From contig QANZ01004973.1 in the NCBI GenBank assembly GCA_003254925.1, positions 351,522 through 415,521 of the forward strand: DNA of 64,000 nucleotides, given 5' to 3'. This stretch comes from Chamaecrista fasciculata (Eukaryota > Streptophyta > Magnoliopsida > Fabales > Fabaceae). The notes beneath the pieces are model-generated. The model ran no database searches. It had not been told where the DNA came from and worked only from the letters and a program-made list of their open reading frames with translations. Shown here one piece after another: positions 49,701 to 61,623 of this stretch. The translations under genes and the position numbers were made by a program. Within the stretch, counting starts at the first letter, position 1. Each line of letters opens with the position of its first letter.

Positions 49701-52394
49701 GTTCTTTGATGCTAATAAAATCACAGAACAAGATAGTAAAACTACCTGTTTGTTGAGTGGAGTATGATATGTACGGAATGATGATGCTTGGATAATGCCA
49801 CTATCATAGTCTAACAACCAAAAATAAAATCAACTAATTGGTATCAAATCAAGGCATAACACCTAGGAAGTAATACAGACCCAGTAAATATAAAGTTGAC
49901 TTTGCAGTGTGAATTTGAAAACAAGAAAAGAATGTCTATAACACAACAAACCTTTCAAGTCGACACTGCTGGTGTAAGCACCATGACCACCTTTTGCACA
50001 ATCTGCAGATGGTAGAGCAGTAAGAAACCATGGCAATTTCTCCTTGAATTGTGTTGTAGTAGGGCGATCATTATGAAGTTCTGAATGACGGAAACACTGC
50101 ATCATTCACATTCTCTGATTAGAACATCAGAAGAGAAATAACAAACTACTCTAACTCATACCGCAAAATTATCAGATTTTTGTCCAATGCAGAACAATGC
50201 TGATTACCGTTGTGCAATCTTTGCATACTCCAACTGAGCTACAAGAACCTTCATCAGGACAGCAAGGAGGCTGGAAATAAAATCAAATCATTAAAGTCAG
50301 TTACATAAAACTTATTATACGATCTTCCTACTTCAGTCGAATTTTTACAAACATATCCCCCTAAAAATGATACAAAATATATTGTATATTTATTTAGGTA
50401 TTTTACAATCAATTAATTCTTTAATACATGAGATAAAAGGTATAAGCAGACAACTATAACTCTCATCTGTAATAAAAAAAAATCAATTATTTGGTCCAAC
50501 ATCCGTAATAAAAAAAAAATTGACCTGATCATCAGGAGGACAATAACTCCCATTTGTGAATTTCCTGCAGCATCCAAATGCTTCCGGAGATATCCACACA
50601 AGAAAATCATCAAGCCATGAAGCAGCTGGCTTAGCAATATAACTTGTCTCTGGTACTAGGGATGCCCTTGAAATCTACCAGGTGAAAGACAGTATTCATA
50701 ATAATGAGTATCCAAATTATCAAAATAAACAAAAGTAAAGGAAAAGAAACACAACAAGCAATCAACAATGCTAGGACCACAGATTCAATTTAAGCAGAAC
50801 AACTATAAAAGCTTAAAAATCAAACTGTTTGTATAATTGTGAAAGCTGGATTTACAGAGTCAAATGTTGAACCACAAACAGATATGTTAAATTTAGTAGA
50901 ATAGATTTGAATAGATTAGATTGATTGGAATTGATTTCATTACAATGGGACTTGGACACATATTTAAAGACACCAACAACAGTTACCATATTTAATATTC
51001 TACTAACCAACTAACTCTAATAAATAAAATTTTGACTTCTAACAAGATAAAATGCAAGATGATGCATGTAATATAAAAAACAACCAGTTTCAGATAAGCC
51101 AATGGCATACCTCATTCAAAAGAGAGTCTGAATCACATTGACTAATGGAGCACAACTGATTTGTATGCCTTGATTCGAAGCTGAGGTGAGAAACATCAGA
51201 GTCAATCATCTTTAACATTAGAAGTATTAACTATTGAGACAAAGATTGTAACTTGTAAGAAACGTTTTCCTTTCAGACACTAACTAAGTTCCCAAAAAAA
51301 AAGAATAGATCAAAGCAGAAGTGACAATAAATAACTCACAAATAACTGTATAAACCTTGGTAAGGTGACAGTACTCTTGATCTAACGTACCCATAATCAA
51401 GTAGGATGTGCTTTTTTTAAACCACAAATTACTATGATCACGCTGAAATCATTTCACGAGGAAAAAAAATTCTATTTAAAAGCCTTGTTATGGCCTGTGA
51501 GTTAATATCTTTAGAAGATGACTTAACTGGAACAAAATATGGAAGTTGGTCAAGTAACGTATCACAGTTTCAGATATTTATCCATGCTTGTAGGTCTAAG
51601 TGTGGCTGACACAGGAAAGATATCAACATTGGTAGTAAAATATCTACAAGGATGGACTAGATTTTGAAGCGAAGTACACCCAAAAAATTGGATAATACAA
51701 AACTTGATCAACAGTTTTGATCAATTGAAAAATGCACTCATATTTCATCCCCAAACAGAAGCATGAATGAATCCCAAAATGAACACACATTAACTATCAA
51801 AAATTAATTTGCTTTACAACACAATGATGTGAGCAGAACAAAGCATGTCTCTAAAATACCTGTAGTTATAGTTCTTTACAACAAAGTACAAAGGCGGTCC
51901 TATTCTTAGATATTCTGAAACATTACTGAAATATCCCTGCAGGAAAAAGAATATAAATCTTGAAAACTATCCAAGGAAACAAAGAGCATGACAGACACGG
52001 GGGACTGAAAGTATTAAACCTGGAGATACGAGTCTCGGGGTAGAACAATCTGCTGCTCCAAACCAGGATCAATTCTAGTGCATAATGCCTATGTGGAGCA
52101 GATAATGACAAATTAGAAATTAATAATAAAAAGCACAAATAGAAAAAACTTAATCTCAAAATAGAATAGAAACAAATCAAAAGGCTTACAATGCTAGCCA
52201 ATGCAAATCCTACAAAAATAGCAATAACAACTATTTTTACTCCCCAAATACTCAGAATTGGAGCATGAACCTCCTGGAAAGGGAAAAGCAAAACAGTGAG
52301 ACAAGGAATGGTGAAAAATCTAAGGCAATCTGTTAAAGAGATTAATAATATGAGAAGCATGCAACAGTGACAGCACAAAATCAAAAGGTTTGGA

Positions 52395-52430
<36 letters not shown>

Positions 52431-55400
52431 ATCATGCAAAAGTGACAACTAAAACTTAAATGGTCAACCCCAATAGTTAGACAATATATATATAAGGGCA
52501 CACGCATGTGTAGATTGTCAACTCCACAAAGAGTTCTAGCCTAAAGTGGTGAGGAAGGGAATGGTACAATCAATACCAAATTTCCAAATTAAAATCAGAA
52601 TAATAACAACAGAAGTGATCTAGTGTCCCAATTGCTTTCCTTTTAAAAGAATAAAAACTACAACTGTTATCAATTAAATACTTCAGGCAAGGTGCTTGAT
52701 GAAATTGTAATTCAGCAATTTAGCCATTAGCTCTCGTCCATTTGAAGATTATAATGACTAAACGAATATCATTTACCTTCATATATCGAGCCAATATGCC
52801 AGGTTTTCTCTGTTCAATGCCTGAAGTTTATAAAAGACAAACGTCAACAGAAATAGCTTAGAATAACAATGAAAAGAAAAGCATGCAGTCAGAAAATGTG
52901 GAAGTGTGAAATCATGAGCCTTGAAAATCTTAGCAATAACCTTTATCAGTGTCAGCTTGCAATGAAGATTTCTTTATGCACGGGAAACAATCAACTCTCC
53001 TATTCTCAGCACGCAAAAAGTCAAGAACTATCAGAGCTACAAAGGCGGTAACTTGAAGAAGGAAGTCCAAAAGAACAGCCAATGCTGTGAAAAAGAAAAC
53101 AAAGGAAATTTGAAGATTAGCATCAACATAATAGATAAGACCAAGACAATCTCGAAGGCATAGAAGTACCCATGGATAAAAATCATACCTGCAAACATGG
53201 AAAATACCCGGCATGCAGGCATGGGAATAAAAGTTCCAACCGCAAAAGCTAAAACCTCCGATAGACTAGCTAATGTTATGGATGGTCCAACTTCTACAAG
53301 TGCATTGCTTATTCGTCCTTCCAAAGGCAACTCCATATGTTGCCTTTTCACAGCATGAACTAATATACACATATTATCCACCCCAACCTAATACATTGAG
53401 AAATACCAGAAATTCAGAGGATGGCAAACATAAATATTATTAAGTAGTTGAGTTAATACTAAATATTTTCATTTAAGAGAATCAAAGCATAACTTTATAC
53501 TACATTATTTCACTATTACATGTTAAAAAATATAATGAGTAATGTGAAAAACAAAACCTAAGAACACAAGAGAGAGAGTTTGAGAAAGTTCAATAGGATC
53601 TTCTTAAAGTGGGCATTCCTTTGGACAAAGATTGCTAACTTAGGATCCTTAAGAAAATCTTTTAATTTTTATATACATCCCAAATACATGGACCAAGGCC
53701 TTTATTGGCTTTGCGAAAGTTTTTATAGTAATATATAGTTATGAGGGTTGATATAATTTTCCATTTGCACCTTCGCTATGAACAGCAGATGAATTTTGAA
53801 GGTGATTATACCGATCAAATATGTTTTTATCAATATTGGTTGAATGTGAGAGCTATATAAGCAGAATCAAACTTACAGCCAGAACAAGAAATGGAATAAC
53901 TTCCATGATGATCAGTGTAGATTTTACACCAATAGCACTAAAAAATCCAACTGATCCAAGAACAGACAGCATAACGAGCATCACTCCTGAAAGACCAAGC
54001 AATACCTGCAACCCATAAACAATTCTTTATGAGAATTTGAAAAAATACTAAAATTTTTCAACATAATGAACCGCTTAAGGCAGAGGATTCATACTGAGTT
54101 AAAGGACTGCACCTTAGATGAAATGTAGAAGGAAGATAGATGTGGTGTATCCCCCAAAGTAAGAGATATATAAGCAAACATGACAATATAGCTTATCTGC
54201 AGTAAAATGAGGTGGCAGGTTTACATTCATAAAATAATAATGAAAATATTGAAGTTTTTCCACTAATGAAATGGGATAAGAAAAAATCAAGCATTCTCAC
54301 AAAAAAAAAGGTGGAACTTTACCAATATAGTGATAGCATCAGCAGTACTTTCTCTTTTTAATTCTTCCTCAATAGAGCTTTCAGATGAAAAGGCAAGTGT
54401 CAAATTTTTAGATTGCACCATTGGCAACAGCTCATCCTATCACAAAGAACACATAAAGTAAAAATACAAAGAGGAAAATTAGGCCACAGAGAACTAAGCA
54501 TTTCATCACCTCAGAAACTTGAATCAAAAAAGCCTTAGTGTCACATAAAAAAGTCAGCAATTAATCCTACTAAAAATCATATTGATATTATATTACAAAT
54601 AGAAAGTTATATGAATTTCATGAACCCAAGAGCTCTTTTTGAGCTGCAAATTTATTATTGAACACCATCTAAGAAATCTTTCATCTTGTGCTTTAGAGAC
54701 AAATTGGTCAGTAAAACTAGAAATCAAAGGTTAAACGACCATGAATGCATGAGTTATTCATCAGAAAAAGGAAGACCCTAAGAAACTCTGAAAAAGCATA
54801 GTAAAAAGATCTGAAGAATCTGGCGTGCTTGAATAAGTACAAGATGCAAACCTTCACCAACTGGACAAAGGCCTTCTCCCAAGCGACTGCCTTTGCAGTT
54901 GCATTCCCTTCTTCATTAATAGCATTATTTACTGGATAAGTAATAATAAAAGCAGATGCCTGTCATGAATTAATTTCAGTATAGTTATTACATGCTCTGA
55001 AAAATTCATTTTATTCACATTCCCCAACCTAAGAGAGAACAGAAAGTACCTCAGAATAATTGTTTGCAGAGAAGCCACCTAATACAGTGCTTGGATCAAG
55101 AGGACCTTTAAATGCACTCATACATTGCTCTGCGGATGAATAATGCTGAAAAGCACAATTTTATTAGATAAGCAATTCCTTGATTTAAGAATTTTGGTAA
55201 CGAGGTTATATTGGAATTATTAACATATAAATGTTGATTTCCATGCAAGGGATACTGCTTTTGGATGAACGTAACCTTGTAACAGGAAACAGAACATCAC
55301 AAATCAGCTAGAGGAATAAAGATTTCTATACCATACTTATAAATGAACTTATAATAGCATCCCAAATCTCCTCCCCAGATTTTGATTGATATCAATCCCT

Positions 55401-58400
55401 TCCTGTAGCTCTGAAGAACCTTTCAATAGAACAATTATGTCGTCTACAGTGTATCAGTATTGACACCAGAACTTATGGTTATAACCGTTTTTCCACTATT
55501 ATATAAGCATTTAAACAAATATAGCCACTAAATCACTAGGAGTATAAGGTAAGGTACTTCTGACTTATAAATTACCCAAACCACAGAGTATAAGCACACA
55601 GAAAATGGCATCAATTAAAATCAAACAAAATAATATTGTCAGGCAGGATTCTTGGGAATTGTATAGCATGTAAATTTGCAAAATGCTGAACAAAGAATAT
55701 ATACCGCTACAATCAATTTCAAGATAGAACTTGATAACTGATACCTCAAAGCAGTAAACTAGATGGTCGACTCCACCATACTTCTCAAGATTTCCGGGGT
55801 CCATTTTGTAGTACTGCCAAAAAGAGGGGAATAACAAAATGAAATTCATACTAATCAGAAGAAACTAATACCACATAATACATATATTTGTTAGAAAAAC
55901 ATCTCAAAATGTCAGAAAGGTTGTTGGCTGCAAATTAATGAATGTACCTGAAGGACACTTTGAGTGGCACAATTCTGGTCTAGTGGCTTCATACAGATGT
56001 CATTCAGGGATACCATTAAGCCTGAACTGTTAGCACGGACTGCATCAACCTGAGATCAACACTTTCAATCCAATATGATCATCAAAATTATTTCTTGGCG
56101 ATATTACTAGTTGGTAGAATACATACCTTTCTTTGTATTTCAAAAAGAAACTTAATGTTGTCCTCTGAGACAATGCTTGGCGATGTTCCACTCACATGAT
56201 CTGGAATTGTTGCTAGTATGAGCTGCAAAAGAAAATGGCCAGTGTCGTTCATAAAACCAACAAGAATAAAAAAAATTATAGTGCAATGTATCTTCATAAA
56301 TTTGGAAGGGCGCAAACTAGCATTGGCATATCAGGAAGATCATATAATACCAGCTTCAAACTGAAAAAAAAAATGACAATACTGCCGAGGAATACATATA
56401 TCTTTAACAATAAAAATACAAACACGTATTTAGATGCATTTTATTATCTGAAAATGTAAGTCTTACATAAGAGGATGGAAGAATTAACTAAACAATATAA
56501 AATGCAAAAGAAATTTATGATGCAGAGTTAGATATTGGATGCGGTACTGTTCCAAAGTGTAATTGTTGGACTACTTAGCATAACACAAAAGCATGATAAT
56601 TGACTTGATAAATGGATCAATGACAAAGAAAAACTGAATGGCCCACTGTAAGAACCTGTTCGATTCTGTAAAATGGGGCAAGATGGCTGTCAAAAAACTG
56701 TTTCTCTTGTGCAGCTTTACTCCCAGGTCCTACCCAGAGCTGAAAAATACAGAAAGTTAATTGTCAAAGTCCAACTTATTTTCGAGTGACATCAAAAAGA
56801 GACAAGAAATAATTTCATCATTCCAGCACCCTTTTCAAATTTACTATAAATTAATAAAAACCTTAATGAATGTTAGATCTAGTTCCTCATTACCAAGATA
56901 ATGTTATCATTTCATTTGACTACAAAAATTCCAATGATTCTTCTTCGTTAAAAAAAGAAAAAAAATAAATAAACCATACAATGCCTCTTCATACTATCAC
57001 CAGATTTTCTTCAACTGAAAAAACATTTTCCTATTGTATCATGAAGATTCTTCTGTCAGCAACCTTATCTGCCAGAATTTGATTGATATAAAGTACCACC
57101 AGGTGTTGTACACAAATAAATATTGCATATAAATTATGTGATAAAAATCACCTGTGAAATCACAGAATGAACCTTTGCAATGAAGTGAAAATAGCAAGTA
57201 AATCAGCATGGTATCAAAGTGAAACAGAAAAGCCATGTGAAAAAAAGACGAAGAACATGGGGATTTTTAACTGAAAATATACAGTGATAACTCAATGAAG
57301 CCCAGACACTAAAGGGCCAACCCAGTTCGAGTCCCACTTGGTGGGGTTTGTGTCCATGTCTAACACATATTGGATGGACACTCGTATGCTTAGTGCCTAT
57401 CAGACAAACTGAGATTACAGTTCTGATTGAATGGCAGAAAGCAAGTCCGAAAAATGCATGTAATATTCAGAACATTATGAATGGTAGAGAAGCCATCATG
57501 TGATATATACCTTTTCAGGCCGTGTCTCAACCTTGAAGCGGATTAGACCTAGGCAAAGTAGAAGAACGATAGCCAACGATGAAGACAAAACCATAATTGG
57601 ATTTCTAGCAACGTATGATCCATATTTCCTGATGATAATTGCAAAAACAAGGTTAAAAATGTTTTCTAAGATCTAACAAGCACATTGAGAGAATAGGCAG
57701 TGACCTGTAAAAATTTGACATGTAACCTTGCACAGCTGAGAGTTGGACTCCATTTCTGATTTGCGAAGCATTTACAAGCATCTTATAATCAGCAGTGCCA
57801 GTCAAAAAGTTTCATAATTGGACAAGGATGACAAAAGACAAAAAAGGAGTCAAAATATGAAGATAAGGAAGATGGTCCTCAAAGATGACTTCAACGAATG
57901 GATATCAGTGTCACTAGTCACTACTAACTAACCTGCTGCATTGGGAGGTGTTCATCCTTTTGCATATCAAGAGAATGCCGCTCACCACCACTAACAACAT
58001 TAGGAACAAGTTTTCTCATGGATGCTGGCTTTCTTTCCCTTATCCGATGACACAATCCCCAACCCAAGAACACAGAAATCAATATGATGTAAAAAATTGA
58101 TAAAATCAAGTCAACGCATTTCACCTGCAGGTGTCAAAAGGAAAATCATGTTGATGAAGAACAACCAAAACCAATATACTTCAATGTCAATGTTTTTCCA
58201 CAAAGAACAGCAAATGAAGGCATTCAGAAAAAATTTAAAACCTTCTCTCACCATTAAGGACCCCATTTTCATGGAGCATGAATCCTTCTTCTGTACAGTA
58301 GGAGTTGCAATGTTGGAACATGCTGAAGATGAAGGGCAATCACCACAAGAACAGCCAAGAGAAATATCACCACATGAATAAGTTGAAACATTCATAGGTC

Positions 58401-61400
58401 TCATGCCAGATGACTCAGTAACATTTGGCCGGAATGTAATGGCATATGGTGAACCAGGAACACCAAGAGGTGCTTTTCTTCCAATAAATGCAAACCATTC
58501 TGACAAAAGTAATTGTAGTATAAGCATTACATGTTACAGAAATCAAATAAAATCAACCAATTGTCTGTTAGCAATCCCTAACAAAATGAAAATGCAGTCA
58601 TACGTAACATTACCGCAAAGGTGGTCACAATTCCATGAGGTATCCAAAATAAATCAGATTGAAAAAAAATATTAACAAATGATGTTTTTTAGCATACCTA
58701 TGTGATCTTGATTTAGAATTAGATGCAAAGTTTGTTTCCATCAAAGTTCATACTCTTTGAAATACTAGCAACACACATTAACATTTATCAAGAAATCATA
58801 AATGAAAATTCCAATGCGTGTCTCATGGTTCTGTTCATCATAATTGCCCCTTTACATATAGTTATGAGATGTTCCATAAATAGATATATTTGAAACACTG
58901 TGTCAAGAAAATAAGTGACATATAACACTTGCTATTTGTATGTCTATGTTACTATAGTACCAAACCCCCACCTTGGTTAGAGCATCAAAAGCAATTACCT
59001 TTAAAATTTTTAGCACCAGCACCAATAAATTGTATAACTCGAGAGTTCATGGTGCCAAACTTTACTTCCTTGCAGGATTCATACAACCCTTCACCAAAAG
59101 CATCAGTTATATAATAATCAATCCCATCAACTGTCAAATTGTCACCAACCTGAAAATTGTAAAATTTAAGTCTGAGTAATAATTGCATGTCATGCTGGCA
59201 ATATTATTATAACCAACAAAGAACACAAAATAAGTTCTCCTCAATATATAGTAAATATTTGATAGTATGTTTAACCCCCAAAAGATGAAAAATTAAGTAA
59301 TAGAATGCACATTATAATTATTGGGATTAAGGGAAAGTTCAAAGTTGCAATATCTTTCATGGTACTTGACCTGCACCATAGTGTTGCCAATATCTGTTTG
59401 GACAATTCAACTTCTACAACAGGCAATTGAGGCATATTTCAGATGCGTCTCTTGATGTACTAATGGGTAGGGTATGCAACGGTTGAACAACAGGTAGCTT
59501 TGTTCAAACAAGACATACATAGCTCACCAGTGTCAACAAGAATTTTTAAACAATTAATTAATAACAAAATCGCAAGATCAATATAGAATGTTGTGTCAAA
59601 GACCATTTCAGCTCAAAATCTTCTGTTGTTTAGCGAAAGCCCAAGAATAGTTTTATTATAATCTCTAACAATAACAGCATAAATGATTAACTAGATAGAA
59701 GCAATGTCATGGTCTTACCTTGGCAACGGAAGTCACATTGATAAATAGACTCTGATTTGGCGAACAAGTAAGCTCACAAAATATATTCAGAAAGTTTCTT
59801 AAGCATGCTGGACAACCTACAAGAAAAGGAATTGCCTGCCAGAAAGTACAATATTATCCAAAGTATATGTGAAAGATTTTAGCAAGAAAGGTAATTATGA
59901 AGAAAAGAGAAAAGTGAACTTTAAAATGTACAGAAGCAGCGGAGTTGGCTCATTATTCAGGTTTATGAGACCTAAAGAATAAACAATCTGCATCAATAAT
60001 AATAAAAAAGTTAGATCAAAGTATTTACCTGTTGGACTTGAGTCCGTAATGTGTCAAACTGAGCTTCTGTACAACAAACATTCCCAGTGATTGTTGGACA
60101 CAAACTTTGGATTTTTGATGAAAGTAAATCACTTGGCTGAGAAAAATAAAAGTCAAAATGTCATTGAAACCTTAAAAGGTTTTGAAATAGAACAACTGAT
60201 GCGTCTATTAAGGGAACGACAAGAGCAGTCAAAGTTCAAAATCATACAAACAAAAAAGTTATTAAAAGAAAAAGGGGAAAGAAAGATACCAGATCACCTA
60301 AAACAAAAAACTTCTAAAACAACATATATATATATATATATATTTTGGATTCAGATATACCTTCACAGCTGGTGAACCAAAGGGACAATTCAATACTTTT
60401 CCATCACTGCGTTGTCCACAAATGTCATACATTGCACAATATTCCGAGGTATGCCTTTCCCTGTATAAAAGGAAAAATATATATATTTGTTTTACAGATA
60501 TCATCAAGATATCAAACTACTTGTTCCTACACGCAGTACAGATGAGATATATAGATTTTCTACCCACTGTTCTGTTTGAGTTATTGCACATGATGGAACT
60601 AAGCAGAAGTTAATTCAATTAAAGAATACCAACACTCTTCTTAGACAAATGCAGTATTCCAAAATCATGAAAGCCACCTCACAAAGGGAAATATGTTGTG
60701 TAACAGAAACTATTCGTGATCATAATACTTTCCTCTCAATCATATGAGGATACCTTACCCGAGCTTTGTTACATTGGAAGTCGAAAGAAGCCCAACGGCC
60801 AAATTCTCCGCTTCTACTAAAGACAAAATTAGAAAAACCTGCAAGTACATGAATAGGAGTAGCAGTTAGCAAGCTAATCAAACAGAGTGATCTATTCCCT
60901 TGCATTCTAATTATTGAATTCAGCAAGTCAACCGTGTCGGCTAGACATAGCCTGAGCCACATGAAATGGACAGGTTTCACTCCCCGTAAAATGTTCTTTC
61001 CCTTTCCATCTCCAGTAAAAACAAAGGCTCACTTACATTTCCAACAGAGTGAGTAATCTTGCTGAACTTCTCCTACACCTAAACAACACATCTCTCAGGT
61101 CTGTCGCCGACGCATGAGACAACTTTATAATCAACTTGTACGCGTTTTCAAAAAATTAAAAATCAAAACAAACTGAGGCACAAAACTTAAATCTCTTTTC
61201 TAATTAATTGTCGTAGCTTGAAGCCGAGAGACGTGAACTGATTCCTCAAACACACTCCCGTTTCACACTCGGAGAATCGAAATTCTCAGGATTCTTTCCA
61301 GACCAGTAATCGACCTCCCAAACGGACACTCTGCCTCTGACGAAGGAAATGAATACAATGTAACAGAAACAGAATTATTAAAAGAGTGATAACAATGACG

Positions 61401-61623
61401 ATAACAATTCGGCGTTTGCGTTCATTTTCACAGTGAAAAAGCAAAGCCGAAAGAATTGAACAGCAAGCGTTACAGACAAGGGAATAGAAATTGAAAACGA
61501 GAAAGGCTGTATATAGCAGAAACGAGTAGCAGACGAGTGCAGAGAAGAGAAAGAAGCTAAAGAGTAGCGAGTCATTGCCTGGAGAAGACATAAGGAAGTA
61601 AGAAACCCTAGGCGAAAGTCCAT
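46747..61623 (-). CDS. NPC1: NPC1-type sterol/lipid transporter (Niemann-Pick C1 homologue)
   Basis: NPC1 proteins bind sterol in a lumenal N-terminal domain and move it through a polytopic RND-type membrane protein of the endolysosome/vacuole. There are 39 exons, listed by their 5' to 3' start: 61623-61579, 60838, 60460, 60136, 59835, 59149, 58499, 58124, 57781, 57628, 56739, 56222, 56049, 55813, 55145, 54959, 54436, 54196, 54005, 53387, 53084, 52820, 52273, 52088, 51936, 51180, 50674, 50270, 50096, 49810, 49672, 49331, 48911, 48734, 48572, 48162, 47881, 47723, 46833-46747. The total is 3885 nt, 1294 residues. A signal peptide ([25 protein letters not shown]) precedes the Cys-rich domain ([21 protein letters not shown]). 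The sterol-sensing domain spans exons 17-21 ([12 protein letters not shown]). The C-terminal half is a second permease lobe, ending [12 protein letters not shown]. Relatives are At1g42470 and At4g38350. Confidence 0.96.
47375..47517 (+). mobile_element. LINE fragment (zf-RVT zinc-binding region) in the last NPC1 intron
   Basis: On the plus strand the frame reads [20 protein letters not shown], then [16 protein letters not shown]. This is the C-x2-C...H pattern of the zf-RVT region found between reverse transcriptase and RNase H in plant LINEs. It ends in a stop after about 47 residues, with no other LINE domain next to it. It lies antisense within NPC1 intron 38 (46834-47654). Confidence 0.6.
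52399..52426. repeat. (TA)n microsatellite in an NPC1 intron
   Basis: About 13-14 TA units lie between NPC1 exons 22 and 23. Confidence 0.85.

Noticed and set aside
57300-57420. SINE- or tRNA-like stretch with GTTCGAGTCCCAC
   Set aside because: There is a B-box-like match, but I found no convincing A box, tail or target duplication. It is too weak to call.
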